This document shows, one piece after another, positions 17,701 through 28,000 of a stretch of 28,828 nucleotides of DNA. Location: positions 1-28,828 of the forward strand of contig JBGAWK010000027.1 in NCBI GenBank assembly GCA_044227665.1, in the 5' to 3' direction. The position numbers and the translations under genes are program-made. The notes beneath the pieces were generated by a model. That model saw only the letters and a list, made by a program, of their open reading frames with translations. It was not told the origin of the DNA and did no database searches. The stretch comes from JBGAWK01 sp044227665 (GTDB lineage: Bacteria > Bacteroidota > Bacteroidia > Chitinophagales > JADIYW01). Within the stretch, counting starts at the first letter, position 1, and every line of letters begins with the position of its first letter.

Positions 17701-18378
17701 AAAATATTAGAGTTTGATAAAGGAGTACCCGGATTCAACCCAGATATCTATAATTGTAGCCCCTGGCAAGGAAAACTATTGCTAGAGACCACTTATTATA
17801 TGAAGGGTCAAGATTTTACTTCTGCCGAAGTTTGTAATTCTATTGCACATACTGGTAATCAGTGTCTCAAAGTAAGCGAATCTACAACTCTCGTACATCC
17901 AGATATACATCTTATACCCAATACCAAATATGTATTTTCATGTTGGGTACATACTGACAACCACGATAATCTTACACCTGAATCCTTTTTCAACACTCCA
18001 TTAATCAGGCTAGAATATAGTAATAGTAATGTACAACATATCCTATATCCTAGGGATAATACTATTAATGGCTGGCAAAGACTAGAAATTACCTTTGAAA
18101 CGCCAATTGATCCTAAGGGATTTAAAACCACACTACTCTCTATGTCTAATGATGGTAATTCTGTATATTATGATGATATCAGAATTTTTCCTTTTAATGC
18201 CAATATGCAAACGTATGTATATGACCCTTCCAATTATAGACTATTGGCAACATTAGACCAAAATAATTATGCCACTTTTTATCAATATGATGAACAAGGC
18301 AATCTTTTCTCTACAAAAAAAGAAACAACTGAAGGTATAAAAACTCTTCAAACTTCAAATAGCTATATAAAAAAATAA
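14782..18378 (+). CDS. Large secreted Cys-rich protein ending in a single YD-type motif (RHS-associated)
   Basis: The protein has 1198 residues, with ATG at 14782 overlapping the previous stop and a second ATG at 14788. A signal peptide covers about 1-27 (cleavage near KAQ/SS). Residues about 35-170 resemble beta-sandwich domains of Bacteroidota surface proteins (SMWYKLIVASPGVLEF, GDVVYILINN). A Cys-rich stretch follows (about 198-240), then a poly-glycine hinge (357-362) and an Ig/PKD-like domain (about 366-445). A jelly-roll, carbohydrate-binding-like module lies at about 1015-1142 (NTKYVFSCWVHTD ... GWQRLEITFETP ... YYDDIRIFP). The last 56 residues hold VYDPSNYRLLATLDQNNYA and YQYDEQGNL, i.e. 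one YD repeat, then the protein stops. This end block is usual in Bacteroidota RHS-associated proteins as I recall them. There is no T9SS domain. The function is unknown; an RHS partner role is inferred. Confidence 0.72.
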   Translation: MDMKYSNIIFIFLIELFYTGNIPNCKAQSSDLLHGKSWTDPIQICNNQREPFITDNSYHDCIKNSTGTVNCGCLSNGDTRSMWYKLIVASPGVLEFVINSVPANLSDYDFAVWKEPSENDGPSEEPERCNYKNSTSATGLKGIDNNNTNDAIGNPFSNSIEVEEGDVVYILINNNDNSIGYSIDFDNESLGIFTTATFECDNSSCNSCSDADCGTYGYYSFYSYVNNTYEMVTNGACHSIGMYNPHNNADNNVHSATVCGKFTYNPPSGNTTGIGLPGISDGHYYISGNNSSVKVSYSITTQDCNTTLNCTATNDTTQFTCTEFTTGGTYTICKTVEVDNNSTINEICLPYWYTYDGGGGGGCSGNILVNPSNKTYFCVGDKIQLFLENYSGNLEYVFNNSIYSFDITNCSSINGCEFVFSNSGIYYFKYSEGGVCLQHAAFYVIDQLPFEIVKFPPCIVSDNCPISSYQLNNCEKFPDCLDCDANFNGSIFINISNYLVDFNSDPSKYNYVANLYKYEDLKYGSFDPNSYVNKECDDEVIGNEACGKYLYASQILEYSKINEVSGINFINLGIGKYNVEVIRNLKNNSSGLDPIQGCNTYYSEDICLELNRIVEIGDDAILYSMPNNPVKILTIEPQKILDYIPKYSNYTWYKVCNGDQPIAHSEKLSLKEGDGGLYYLEATINNGCTGKDYVQVSDLNLPHSLVTDIDKVISGGYTEYEHTWTPVLGSIPWNSTDEISKYMHTNPYLSGIAGLYKPSSSFDYLNKRERTTGSSPNLSKVTGNPDGIYNNMPLPLYNNPSFQSCNPLWIKNNAISSYNPQSFELESKDILGNKSAAIYGLKGTQPIAVASNAGYNEIAYENFEELTATATNLNNTPNNFEFALHYTEGNVPTYQEFIIRNGMANHAMVDRNLSSVCGTEPFVAHVFASTIPTSIGQKSVGTYTSSYQTKLTDIPTEFINPLHIIQGTGLSKYKILEFDKGVPGFNPDIYNCSPWQGKLLLETTYYMKGQDFTSAEVCNSIAHTGNQCLKVSESTTLVHPDIHLIPNTKYVFSCWVHTDNHDNLTPESFFNTPLIRLEYSNSNVQHILYPRDNTINGWQRLEITFETPIDPKGFKTTLLSMSNDGNSVYYDDIRIFPFNANMQTYVYDPSNYRLLATLDQNNYATFYQYDEQGNLFSTKKETTEGIKTLQTSNSYIKK
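15850..15867 (+). repeat. (GGT)6 trinucleotide repeat encoding Gly6
   Basis: Six in-frame GGT codons encode residues 357-362 of the 1198-residue protein, between its Cys-rich N-terminal part and an Ig-like domain. Copy-number change by slippage would alter a flexible hinge by whole residues without breaking the frame. Confidence 0.85.
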
Positions 18379-18382
18379 CTTC

Positions 18383-19087
18383 ATGAAAATAGTAACTCTA
18401 AAATTATTATGCCTACAATTCAGTATCGCTGTATTTGTTTTTCTATTACCTACCTTGTCCATTGCAAGTAGCGACCCTATTATAGACTCTGCTCTTATGA
18501 AGTTATATACTTATAATAATTTGCATCAAGATTTTGAACTAGAATTTACGATATCTATTACTACGGATTCCTCAGAAACTCTGGTGACAGACACCTGCAC
18601 CTTTCTGCGATACCAGCAATTCTATTATAGCAATTGTGATGGTGTGACAGAAATCATGAATGATAGCCTAATCATACAGATTGACCACAGAATAAAAAAA
18701 ATTCGAGTATTTCCTTTAGATACATTACAATTAGTTGCTGACAGAGAATATGATTTAGGGCAAATTATGGGCACTATCTCCACCCTCGATTCTATAGAGC
18801 TAAGCGCTACTGATTCCACTCAAACTTTATTTATCAATACGGACTATGGATTCTACAAAGGAATGTCTTTTACAATTGACAGTGCTGGAAAAGTCCTAAA
18901 GTCTGTGTATTATATGCCTGATGAAAATTTTATCAATACATACACTTACTTGTATAATAAATTTGATACATTGATTCAATATAGAACCGAGTTTGATATT
19001 AGTCCCTATATAGAATTTAATGGTAATAATTACGTAGCAAATAGTAATTATGCAAGTTACACAGTACAAATATTGTCTGAACCATAA
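18383..19087 (+). CDS. Exported 234-residue protein, possible LolA-like fold
   Basis: The signal peptide is clear (MKIVTLKLLCLQFSIAVFVFLLPTLSIAS, cleavage about 29-30), with no lipobox cysteine. The mature protein opens DPIIDSALMKLYTYNNLHQDFELEFTISI, a helix followed by antiparallel strands. It continues with paired strands (TDTCTFLRYQQFYYSN, IIQIDHRIKKIRVFPLD) and TLFINTDYGFYKGMSFTIDSAGKVLKSVYYM, where a strand pair around SAGKVLKSV resembles LolA/LppX-type half-barrels. Such folds carry lipids or lipoproteins across the periplasm; similarity here is by pattern only and may be wrong. It lies 4 bases after the 1198-residue gene and 10 bases before the giant RHS gene, suggesting it serves one of these proteins as a periplasmic chaperone or carrier. 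That role is inferred. Confidence 0.6.
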   Translation: MKIVTLKLLCLQFSIAVFVFLLPTLSIASSDPIIDSALMKLYTYNNLHQDFELEFTISITTDSSETLVTDTCTFLRYQQFYYSNCDGVTEIMNDSLIIQIDHRIKKIRVFPLDTLQLVADREYDLGQIMGTISTLDSIELSATDSTQTLFINTDYGFYKGMSFTIDSAGKVLKSVYYMPDENFINTYTYLYNKFDTLIQYRTEFDISPYIEFNGNNYVANSNYASYTVQILSEP

Positions 19088-19097
19088 TACACTTATT

Positions 19098-22000
19098 ATG
19101 AAAAATTATTTTTTAAAAATATGCGTTTCAAATATTTTGCTTATTCTAAGCATTCTATCTCATAGTAATGTTAATGCTCAAAATTCCTTACCCACAGGTG
19201 ATGATAAGAGCTATAAACTGAAAGTAACTTTAACAATAAATGTTCAGCAATTTAAGGAATACTGGTCTATTCACTTAAAAGATTCATATATTGAATTTCC
19301 AGAGAATACCACCTATATTTCATCACATTACAAAAGTGTAGAATATTGTACAAAAGATCAGGTAAAGATAGAATATGAACTAGAATTTTGCGCTGATGTA
19401 GCAGATAAAGACCTCAAAATCTGGTTAGAAGGAGACAAAAGAAAAGTGCGCGGATGTGGCAATGACAGAGACGGAAAAGCTTTTAGCGAGACGGAGAACA
19501 TTAACATAACTTTAGTTCACGGTTTACAAACCAGCACACATATTATACTTTACGATTCAGGAGTAAGAAGGAGAAGAGATAAGAAAAAGCAAGTAGAGTG
19601 TACGATAGAGACATACCTCATCCAAGAACCCTGTCCAGCAATACCCATGTCGGAAAATTACCATATTTGCCAGAGTGATTTAAGACATTTTTTTGAGGAT
19701 AATGATTTGGATGCAATTTTTTATGCTGAAAATGTAAAATTAAATAGCTCTTCCACAGCAGGACTTAATTCTATGACTTTTGATCCTGCTTCTGTAAAAT
19801 GGTATTACGATCCAAATAGAGACAACATAGAGGAGTACGAAGTTTATAATCCAGCTCCAGCACCAAGCAAAGTGAAGCCTTTTGCTGATGGGGAAACCAA
19901 TATTACGCTTCCCATTAATAGTGACTTATATGCTATTTTATCTAATCCCGATTTTGTTGGAATTACCAATAGTGAGGATCGCTATGTAAATATGGCTGTT
20001 TCCGTAATTACAAATTTAGGATGTGAACTTACTCATAAATTCAAACTACATTTAGACAAAGTACCCGTTATTACCTTCGATATAGAAGATAACCCCATAG
20101 TAAGTTGCACACCTGTAACTATACACCCTATATATACACCTACCGTCAGCAGTGAGGCACAAAATTTTGTAAAATACTATTGGTACAGAGATGGCGATGC
20201 CATACCTTTCTCATGTAATCAAGATGAAATACTATCCTATCCTGCATTATATACGCATAAAGCCGTAACCCCCGAGGGATGTATGGAATATCAAACAGTA
20301 CATCTAAAACGAGATGAAAAGTATGTAGATATCATTGCACCCATTCAGCCATACATACATTCTGGCGAAGATAATATTACCTTATCTTTCACTTCAAATT
20401 TTACTTCTATATCAGAAAGTATTTGGAGTAAAAATGGTCAAATTATTTCTACAGCTAATAGTTTTGTGACAAATGTAGCCGGAGAATATTCTCTGAAAGT
20501 TACCGGTGATGGTGGATGTATGGCTGAAGATAAAGTTATCCTTTTGGAGGCAGAAAAAGATTACGGAGAAATATTGACCCATAATTTGATTGCTACCGTA
20601 AAGATTGCCGACATTGAGACCACACCTACCACCCTCATGGTTGCAGATTTAAATCCCTCTTACGACAGTAAAGATATCCTTATATACCAACCTCAATTGC
20701 GATTGGTATATGGTCATAATTTCAATGAAGCTTTAAATTCTAATTGGAAATTAAGTATTATTTCTTCCGGCAGTCCAATTTTGAATGTATATGATTTCCA
20801 AGTTTCCGGACAGAAACTTATGGATATAATACCTTTACCTACCTCATCTCCTACTCAGAATTCCTACACATATACTCTTGGCTTAGGCAATCTAAAAGCC
20901 GAAAATAATAATGGCACAATAATGAGTGTTTCTGACTTGCCCGACGATATTTATCTAGAATTATCCTTAAATATTCTACATATACCCTACCTTTCTTCTT
21001 CCGCTACCGTCAGCAACCTAAAAGGTATCTATGATCTAAGCAATCAAAAAGTGAACTTCTCCTGGTCTGCAAAGACCGAGGCACTTAGTTATGAATTAGA
21101 ATTTGCCTATAGTGATGCAAAAACAGTGAATAGAGAACCCATAGATATTCTTTTCAAGAAGCGCAGTTGGAATGTCTTTACCAGTAATACCCAATATTCG
21201 CTAGATGCTACCTTCCCATCAGGAAGGTTATATTATCGCATCCGACCAGTTGGTATTCATATTGAAGACGGAAATGAAAATTACACACACCAAAAAATGG
21301 GGGATTGGACTTATCCTTCTATTCCTTATATTACGCTTACAGGTTTTGAAGAGAACAAATCCTGGAACAAGGTGACAACCTTTGCCGAAGAAGGAAAAAA
21401 GAAAGAAGTCATAACCTATAGTGACGGACTCCTTCGCAGTAAACAAGTATTGACTAATTTGAATTCAGAAAATATTACTTTATCTGCAGAAACATATTAT
21501 GACCTAGAAGGGCGTCCTGTATTTAACACACTTCCTGCACCACTGGAAACTAATACCTTGTCTTATCAACAAACCCTTAACACTAAGAATGGTGCTACTA
21601 TTACGCCTGCAACAATTAATGATATTAATAAAGATCCTAAACTAGATATAAATTCCGCTGCAGCCAAATATTATTCTCCACAAAATCCCTTCATAAATTG
21701 TATAAATAAAGATTTACTTCCTGATGCAAACGGGTACGTGGGCACTTTAGTACAATATATGCGGGATAATACGGGAAGAGTATTGGCACAATCAGGTGTA
21801 GGCGAACAATTTGCTATTAATACTACTACTAATCACTATACGAGATATTATTATACTACACCCTTACAACAAGAATTATATTTATTATTTGGCGCAAATA
21901 TTGGAGATGCCAAATATTATGACAAAGTGGTGGCAATAGACCCTAATGGTCAGGCGAGTGTATCTTATAAAAATCAATCCGGAAAAGTAATTGCTACAGC

Positions 22001-25000
22001 GCTCAAAGGTGCTGCTCCTACAAACTTATTACCCTTGGAATCATTACAATCTTCATTGATGGAATATCATTTGGATAATAATTCTACTGACGGACTAAGT
22101 GTAACCCAGAAATTTGTAAACCTTGGAACTACAGAAAATTATTTCTTCAACTATTCAGCATTAGTCAAGAATTTTAACTCCCAAATTACTATCTATACCG
22201 ACAATGGATACGAACATACTTTTGAAAAATGTCTGCATTGCTCTTATCATCTTGATATCAACATCATAGATCCCGATGGCATAGAAATCCCTCTTTATGC
22301 AATTACAGAAAGTGACTATATTAATCCTCCTACCTCCCTTTCCACTTTTACTTCGAGCAATCATATCCAAGAAGAATTGATAAATACAAGTGAACTCTGT
22401 GATAATTCCACACAGACAATTAAGAAGCTCTTTGCTGCAGAATTTACTAAGGAAGGTATATATACGTTACATAAAAATATTAAAGTTAATAATCATACTC
22501 TTTCTGAAAATATTAGTGAATATATTGCGAATGAAGAGACGGATCTGCGTTCAGAAATATTAGATTTTTATAAAGCTAATCTAATATTTCCGCCTTGCCC
22601 TTACGACAACCCTTTTTATTGTGAAGAATATTGCTTTTACGCACTAAAAGAACAATTTAAGGCTATCATCCACTCCGTAGTTTTTGATAGAGAAAATGCT
22701 CTTTCAGGAAAAGACCAGTTGACAAATCAGTTATATGTTTTGGATATTGATGATGAGTTAGAGACAAATATATTAAATCAATATGACAACCTTTACAATA
22801 GTTGTAAAGCCTTAGATATTGATTTAGAGTATAATGTCGAACGCTCTTGTGAAGGTTTGCGTTTGGCTATGCTTTCGCAACTTTCTCCCGATGGCTTTTA
22901 TTTCTTAGCTTTAGCTCAGCCGGACGACCAAATTAAGCAAGAAGACATAGATGCAGCATATAGTGCTTTTAGTTCCTTAATATCATCTTCTGCTTTTGAA
23001 AATTTTAAAGTCAATCACAGTGGCTTGATTCCGGATTATGCAACACTTCCGGAAATTATGAATATCCTCAAAGTTAATTGGACATCAGAATTTGCCGAAG
23101 AACTCATAGAAGGTCACAGAGAATATCAGCATTATCTCAACTGTATGGACGAAGCAGGTATAAAAGCTTATATGCTAGATGTCACCAATTCTACTTTCTG
23201 TGAAGCCTTGGAAAAAGATTATGTTACAGATATTGGTGGTGTGTATAATTTTGACAAAACAAAAAATCCCATCTTCGAAACCGATTATTGGGAAAACCCT
23301 GAGGAAGTAGCTGATTTATTAGACAATATAAACGATGCCTATGATAAGTATTCATTATCCATGAATAACACATCTGTAGAAATTAAGGATGCCGATAATA
23401 ATAATGTAAGTCTATGGGAATACTTGAATCCCAAAGAGGATAAGGTGTATCATGTTGCTTATAACGGAACTAATAAATTTATAAAAACCAGAGATTTATA
23501 TTATAATCACATCAATCCAATACCCAATACTACAGATTGGAACAATGTATTTAACTGTCCCTCTACTGCAAATGTCGTGCAGGAACGATTTTGGTCAATA
23601 TTTACCGGATTATATACATTTTTAATAGAAAAAAATTTAGAAGATTTTCATATAGATAAAGGAGACATCTATTATGAAGATAATTATGCGCTTCTAAAAC
23701 CTGTACAAGGACAAATATCCTATGAATCTATACCTGCCACTGCATCTGTAACGGCTAAGAACCTCTATGCTTCACACCTGATACAACAAATTCAAATTAA
23801 TTGCTCTAATTGTAACATCCCCACCAATGATATCAATACTGAAAATGATAACTATGATGTTTTGGTAAATATTCTTGTAGAACTCAGTGATGCAAATATT
23901 TCGGAGGAAAATCCCTTTGGACTGATAACTATAGATCAAATACAACAAAAAATATTAGATGAGGGCTATACTGCACTGGGAGCATCCTGTATATTGAGTA
24001 GTGACAATGACAATCCACAAGCTTGTAACCCGCTAGTATGTGATGCCTATTATATTGAAGAGGAAGAGGAAAATGAAGAGAATGCTATAACCATAAAAGT
24101 ATTTGATGAAGAATGTTTTTTGGATTATCTCCATGCTTATAAAGATTATATAAACAAACAAACCAATCCCTATTCGCCACCATCCACATGTACAGATTAT
24201 TATGGCACATTTACAGGGCCTAACCAAAGCTTAGATGTATCGGGATTTTCTGTAAAAGCGGGTCAGAGTGGGGAGTGCGATGACTGTATTAGGCACTTTG
24301 TATTAATTGACCCCAACGCCGAATCTCCTTGTAATATGTTTATCAGAAACGTCCAAATGAGACAACTTACTTACCCGGCACTCGGAGATTTTACCAAGGC
24401 AGAAGAACCTGCCCTTAATTTCCCTATCCTTTACAGAACCAATATGCAGAATAAGCAATATACAGGATATAAAGTAAGTGCAGATTATAAGTTGTGTCCC
24501 GATGGTATCCTTTGCAGCAATATACCCAATCCAGAAATACTGCATAGAGACTTGTATTTATATAGCATAAATTTCTACGACGACCCTGAGTGGATAGATG
24601 GTGATGCTTCCAATAATACAGACTTCAGCTCTGCTTGTTCCGGCAATACCATAAATAATGGATACATGTGCGGCACCAATAACTTGAATGACCTTCATTT
24701 TATTAATTGTCTTACAAATATATTCAATGGTAATTGTACAAACATCAGCGCCAATCATAGTTGCCAGAACAAGCTTTCGGTAAAAATGAAAAGAAATATT
24801 TCCAATCCATATTCTGTAGGACTAAGTGCCAGCTTGCCAAATATTGCCCAATTCGATGACAGAAAGTTGGAATTTGAGTTTGATATTATCAGAGCCAATA
24901 AGTGTAATGAGTATGCAAACAATTTCTTTACTTTTACTCAAATCCAAAATTATTTAAATAAATTAAAGAAGCTCTCTTTGGTAGTAAGCAGTGATGATGA

Positions 25001-28000
25001 ACTTTCTACAAATTTACACGTATTTAATTTTGGCGACATTAATCCTGCTAATGGAAATTTTTCAGAGAATATTGACTATACAAATTTTGGTTCTATCTCC
25101 TCCGACCTATTCTCAGAAACCAGCACCCTGTCGGAGGAACAAAATATTGAACTCTCCAATACGCCAATACACTGTTCTTTTACTATTGATATTTCGGACT
25201 TAGATAATCCTGAGCATACCTATTTTGGGCTACTATATGATATTGACCCTATTTTCAATTTACAACTTTTGGAATTTGCAATCACCAACTTAAAAATTTC
25301 GCTAAGTAATGATGGCGGTGTTTCAGTGCCTGCTTGTGCCGCTTACGATCCTTTTATGAGAGATAAAAATATAGGCATCATTAATTCACCTTGTACAGAA
25401 GATGTGCAAGATCCCTCCTGCCCGAATCCTCTAGAGGACGAACAATATACCGATTTAGTAGAATCTACTTTCGGCCAGTTAATTTCCAATTGGACACAGT
25501 CCCTCTATCAGGGCTATTATGGTAATTGCCAGCAATTAGCAGGTGAATCCCTAAAATTCAAATCTACAGCCAATGAATATCACTATACCTTGTACTACTA
25601 TGACAGAGCCGGCAATCTAATACAGACTGTGCCTCCTGAAGGTGTACAATTACTAAGCACATCTTTTATAGATGAAAACGGTAACTTACTTAATCCTACC
25701 CTTGTCAATAGTCACTCACTTACTACCGATTACAGATATAATACAAGAGGACAAATTGTAGAACAGCATACACCTGATGCCGGGAACTCTTCCTATTATT
25801 TTGATAGAAAAACCCAATTATTATATTCTCAAAATGACAAGCAATTTGCTAACAATGATTATAGTTATACCCTATATGATGGATTGGGTAGGACTATAGA
25901 AGTAGGTGAATGTAAGCTAAATGCTACACCTACTACAGAGGATTATATCCATAGAGAAGATCTCCTGATTATAGAAAAATCTCAGATTACAGAAACGCAC
26001 TATGATGAAAGTGTACCTTTACAAAATGTGTCACAAAAGAACCTAAGAAACAGAGTTAGTGCCACAATTTATAAGGACAATAACTATACTTCTTATAATT
26101 CTGCCTATTATTACAACTATGATGAGGTAGGTAATGTAAAAACGCTTTACCAAAGTATAAATCTCATCCCTTATACTAACTATAGTTATAACATCGCATC
26201 TTATACCGATAGAATTTTGGCCAAGACCACTTATAAGTATGATCTCATAAGTGGCAAAGTCAACAAAGTGAAGTTTGAAGACATCACCTTCCAAGATAAT
26301 CCTAGTGCGCAATCTATGGCCATGAATAATGGCTATCCCGACATCAGATCTTTTGAGCACTATTACCATTACGATGCCGATAATCGCATCACGCATGTAT
26401 ATTCTGATTATGACGACAACAAAGTATTGAATCTGGAGGCTCGATACTTCTACTATATGCACGGTATGCTTGCACGCATAGAATTAGGTCATGACAAAAT
26501 TCAAGGTCAGGATTTTGTATATACGCTTCAGGGATGGATGAAAGGTACAGACATTGCCCATATCTATGGCAACTACAATAATAATATAAACAAATATATC
26601 CCTACCTTACAATCTTCTTTTGCACTACAATATTATGATGGAGACTATTTGTCCATAAACCCTAATCCTATTTTCACACCTCCAACTTTCGAGGCTCATA
26701 GTGATTTGTACAATGGAAATATCAAAGCCATGCAAACCCATATCGCTTCTCTTGCGACACCTAGCCATTGTTTCCAATATAAATATGACCAACTGAACCG
26801 CCTGCGCAATGCTACAGGATATCTGCCTACTAGTACTACACTTACACCTAGTGCCTACAATGAAAACCTTACTTATGATGCTAGTGGCAATATCCTAAAC
26901 TTATTAAGATTTGCGCCTAAGCAAGGGGAGAAAACACTTATGGATAACCTACAATATCACTATCCTTCCGGCTCTAATCGCCTGCTCTATGTTCAGGATA
27001 TAGATTTATATGACTATAATGGCAGCAATTATTCCTATAATCCTGACGCATTTAATGAAGATATTGATAATCAAAACTACGGGAATTACAACTATGATGC
27101 CATAGGGCAATTAGATGGTGATGAAAAAGAAGGATTGTCCATGCATTGGAATGTGTATGGTAAACTTTCCGAAACAACGAAACAAACGGCTAATAGTTAT
27201 GAAACAACACAATATAAATATGACCCCACAGGAAATAGAATATCTAAATTATTTATTAACTATTATACTCCGAATGACAAAAATATAGAGTTTTATTTTC
27301 GTGATGCTCAAGGCAATACCCTATGTATTGCAGGTACTTCTACTAAAAACGATAAAGCCTCTACCAAAACAGACTACGCTATTTATGGCAGCAGCAGAGT
27401 AGGTATGATGTCTGTAATTGACGACAACTATACCGACAATACCCCTTCCAATGCTCCGCAGGGTATAGCCACCGGATATCGCGCCTATGAGCTTACCAAT
27501 CACTTGGGTAATGTGCTCGCTACAGTACCGGACTTCAAATACAAATCCGGTGCCGAGCCGGCTTTCAAGACACTCACCCTTACCGCCAACGACTACTACC
27601 CCTTTGGCATGATTATGCCCGAGCGCACTTATGATCTCCACGACCAGGCGCTCATACCTGTAGCAGAAGACCCCGTGGAGTTGATGGCGCAGCAGGACAC
27701 TACTGATGCCCAGAATACGGATCTCTGGACAAATACCCTCCATAAGCACGTCTTTAAAGATTTACTCACACCCCTAGGCACTATAAGCCATGACCAGAAT
27801 CTCGGTGCTATACTACTGGAGGGATATGGCATCAGCCCTACTATTGCTGCTATTGACATTCATGTGTCGCCTAACTCGGCAAATACTATCTCTTACGACA
27901 TACGCAATATGATGAATTCTGCTATGGGTTATACTTTGGTCATAGACAAAGCCAAAGCCTTACACTATGTTTATGACCCTGATTCCGTAACCTGCCATAA

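Noticed and set aside
24991..25203. 70-codon plus-strand frame within the giant RHS gene
   Set aside because: It is out of frame with the long open reading frame from 19098, which continues without interruption through this stretch.
26043..26462. 139-codon minus-strand reading frame, Ile/Val-rich
   Set aside because: It is antisense to YD repeats; repeated TAT/GAT codons read backwards give Ile/Val-rich sequence, a known artefact.
27321..27749. 142-codon minus-strand reading frame inside the giant RHS gene
   Set aside because: The plus strand here encodes conserved RHS core motifs (LTNHLGNVLA, YYPFGM); the antisense frame is a by-product of the higher GC.
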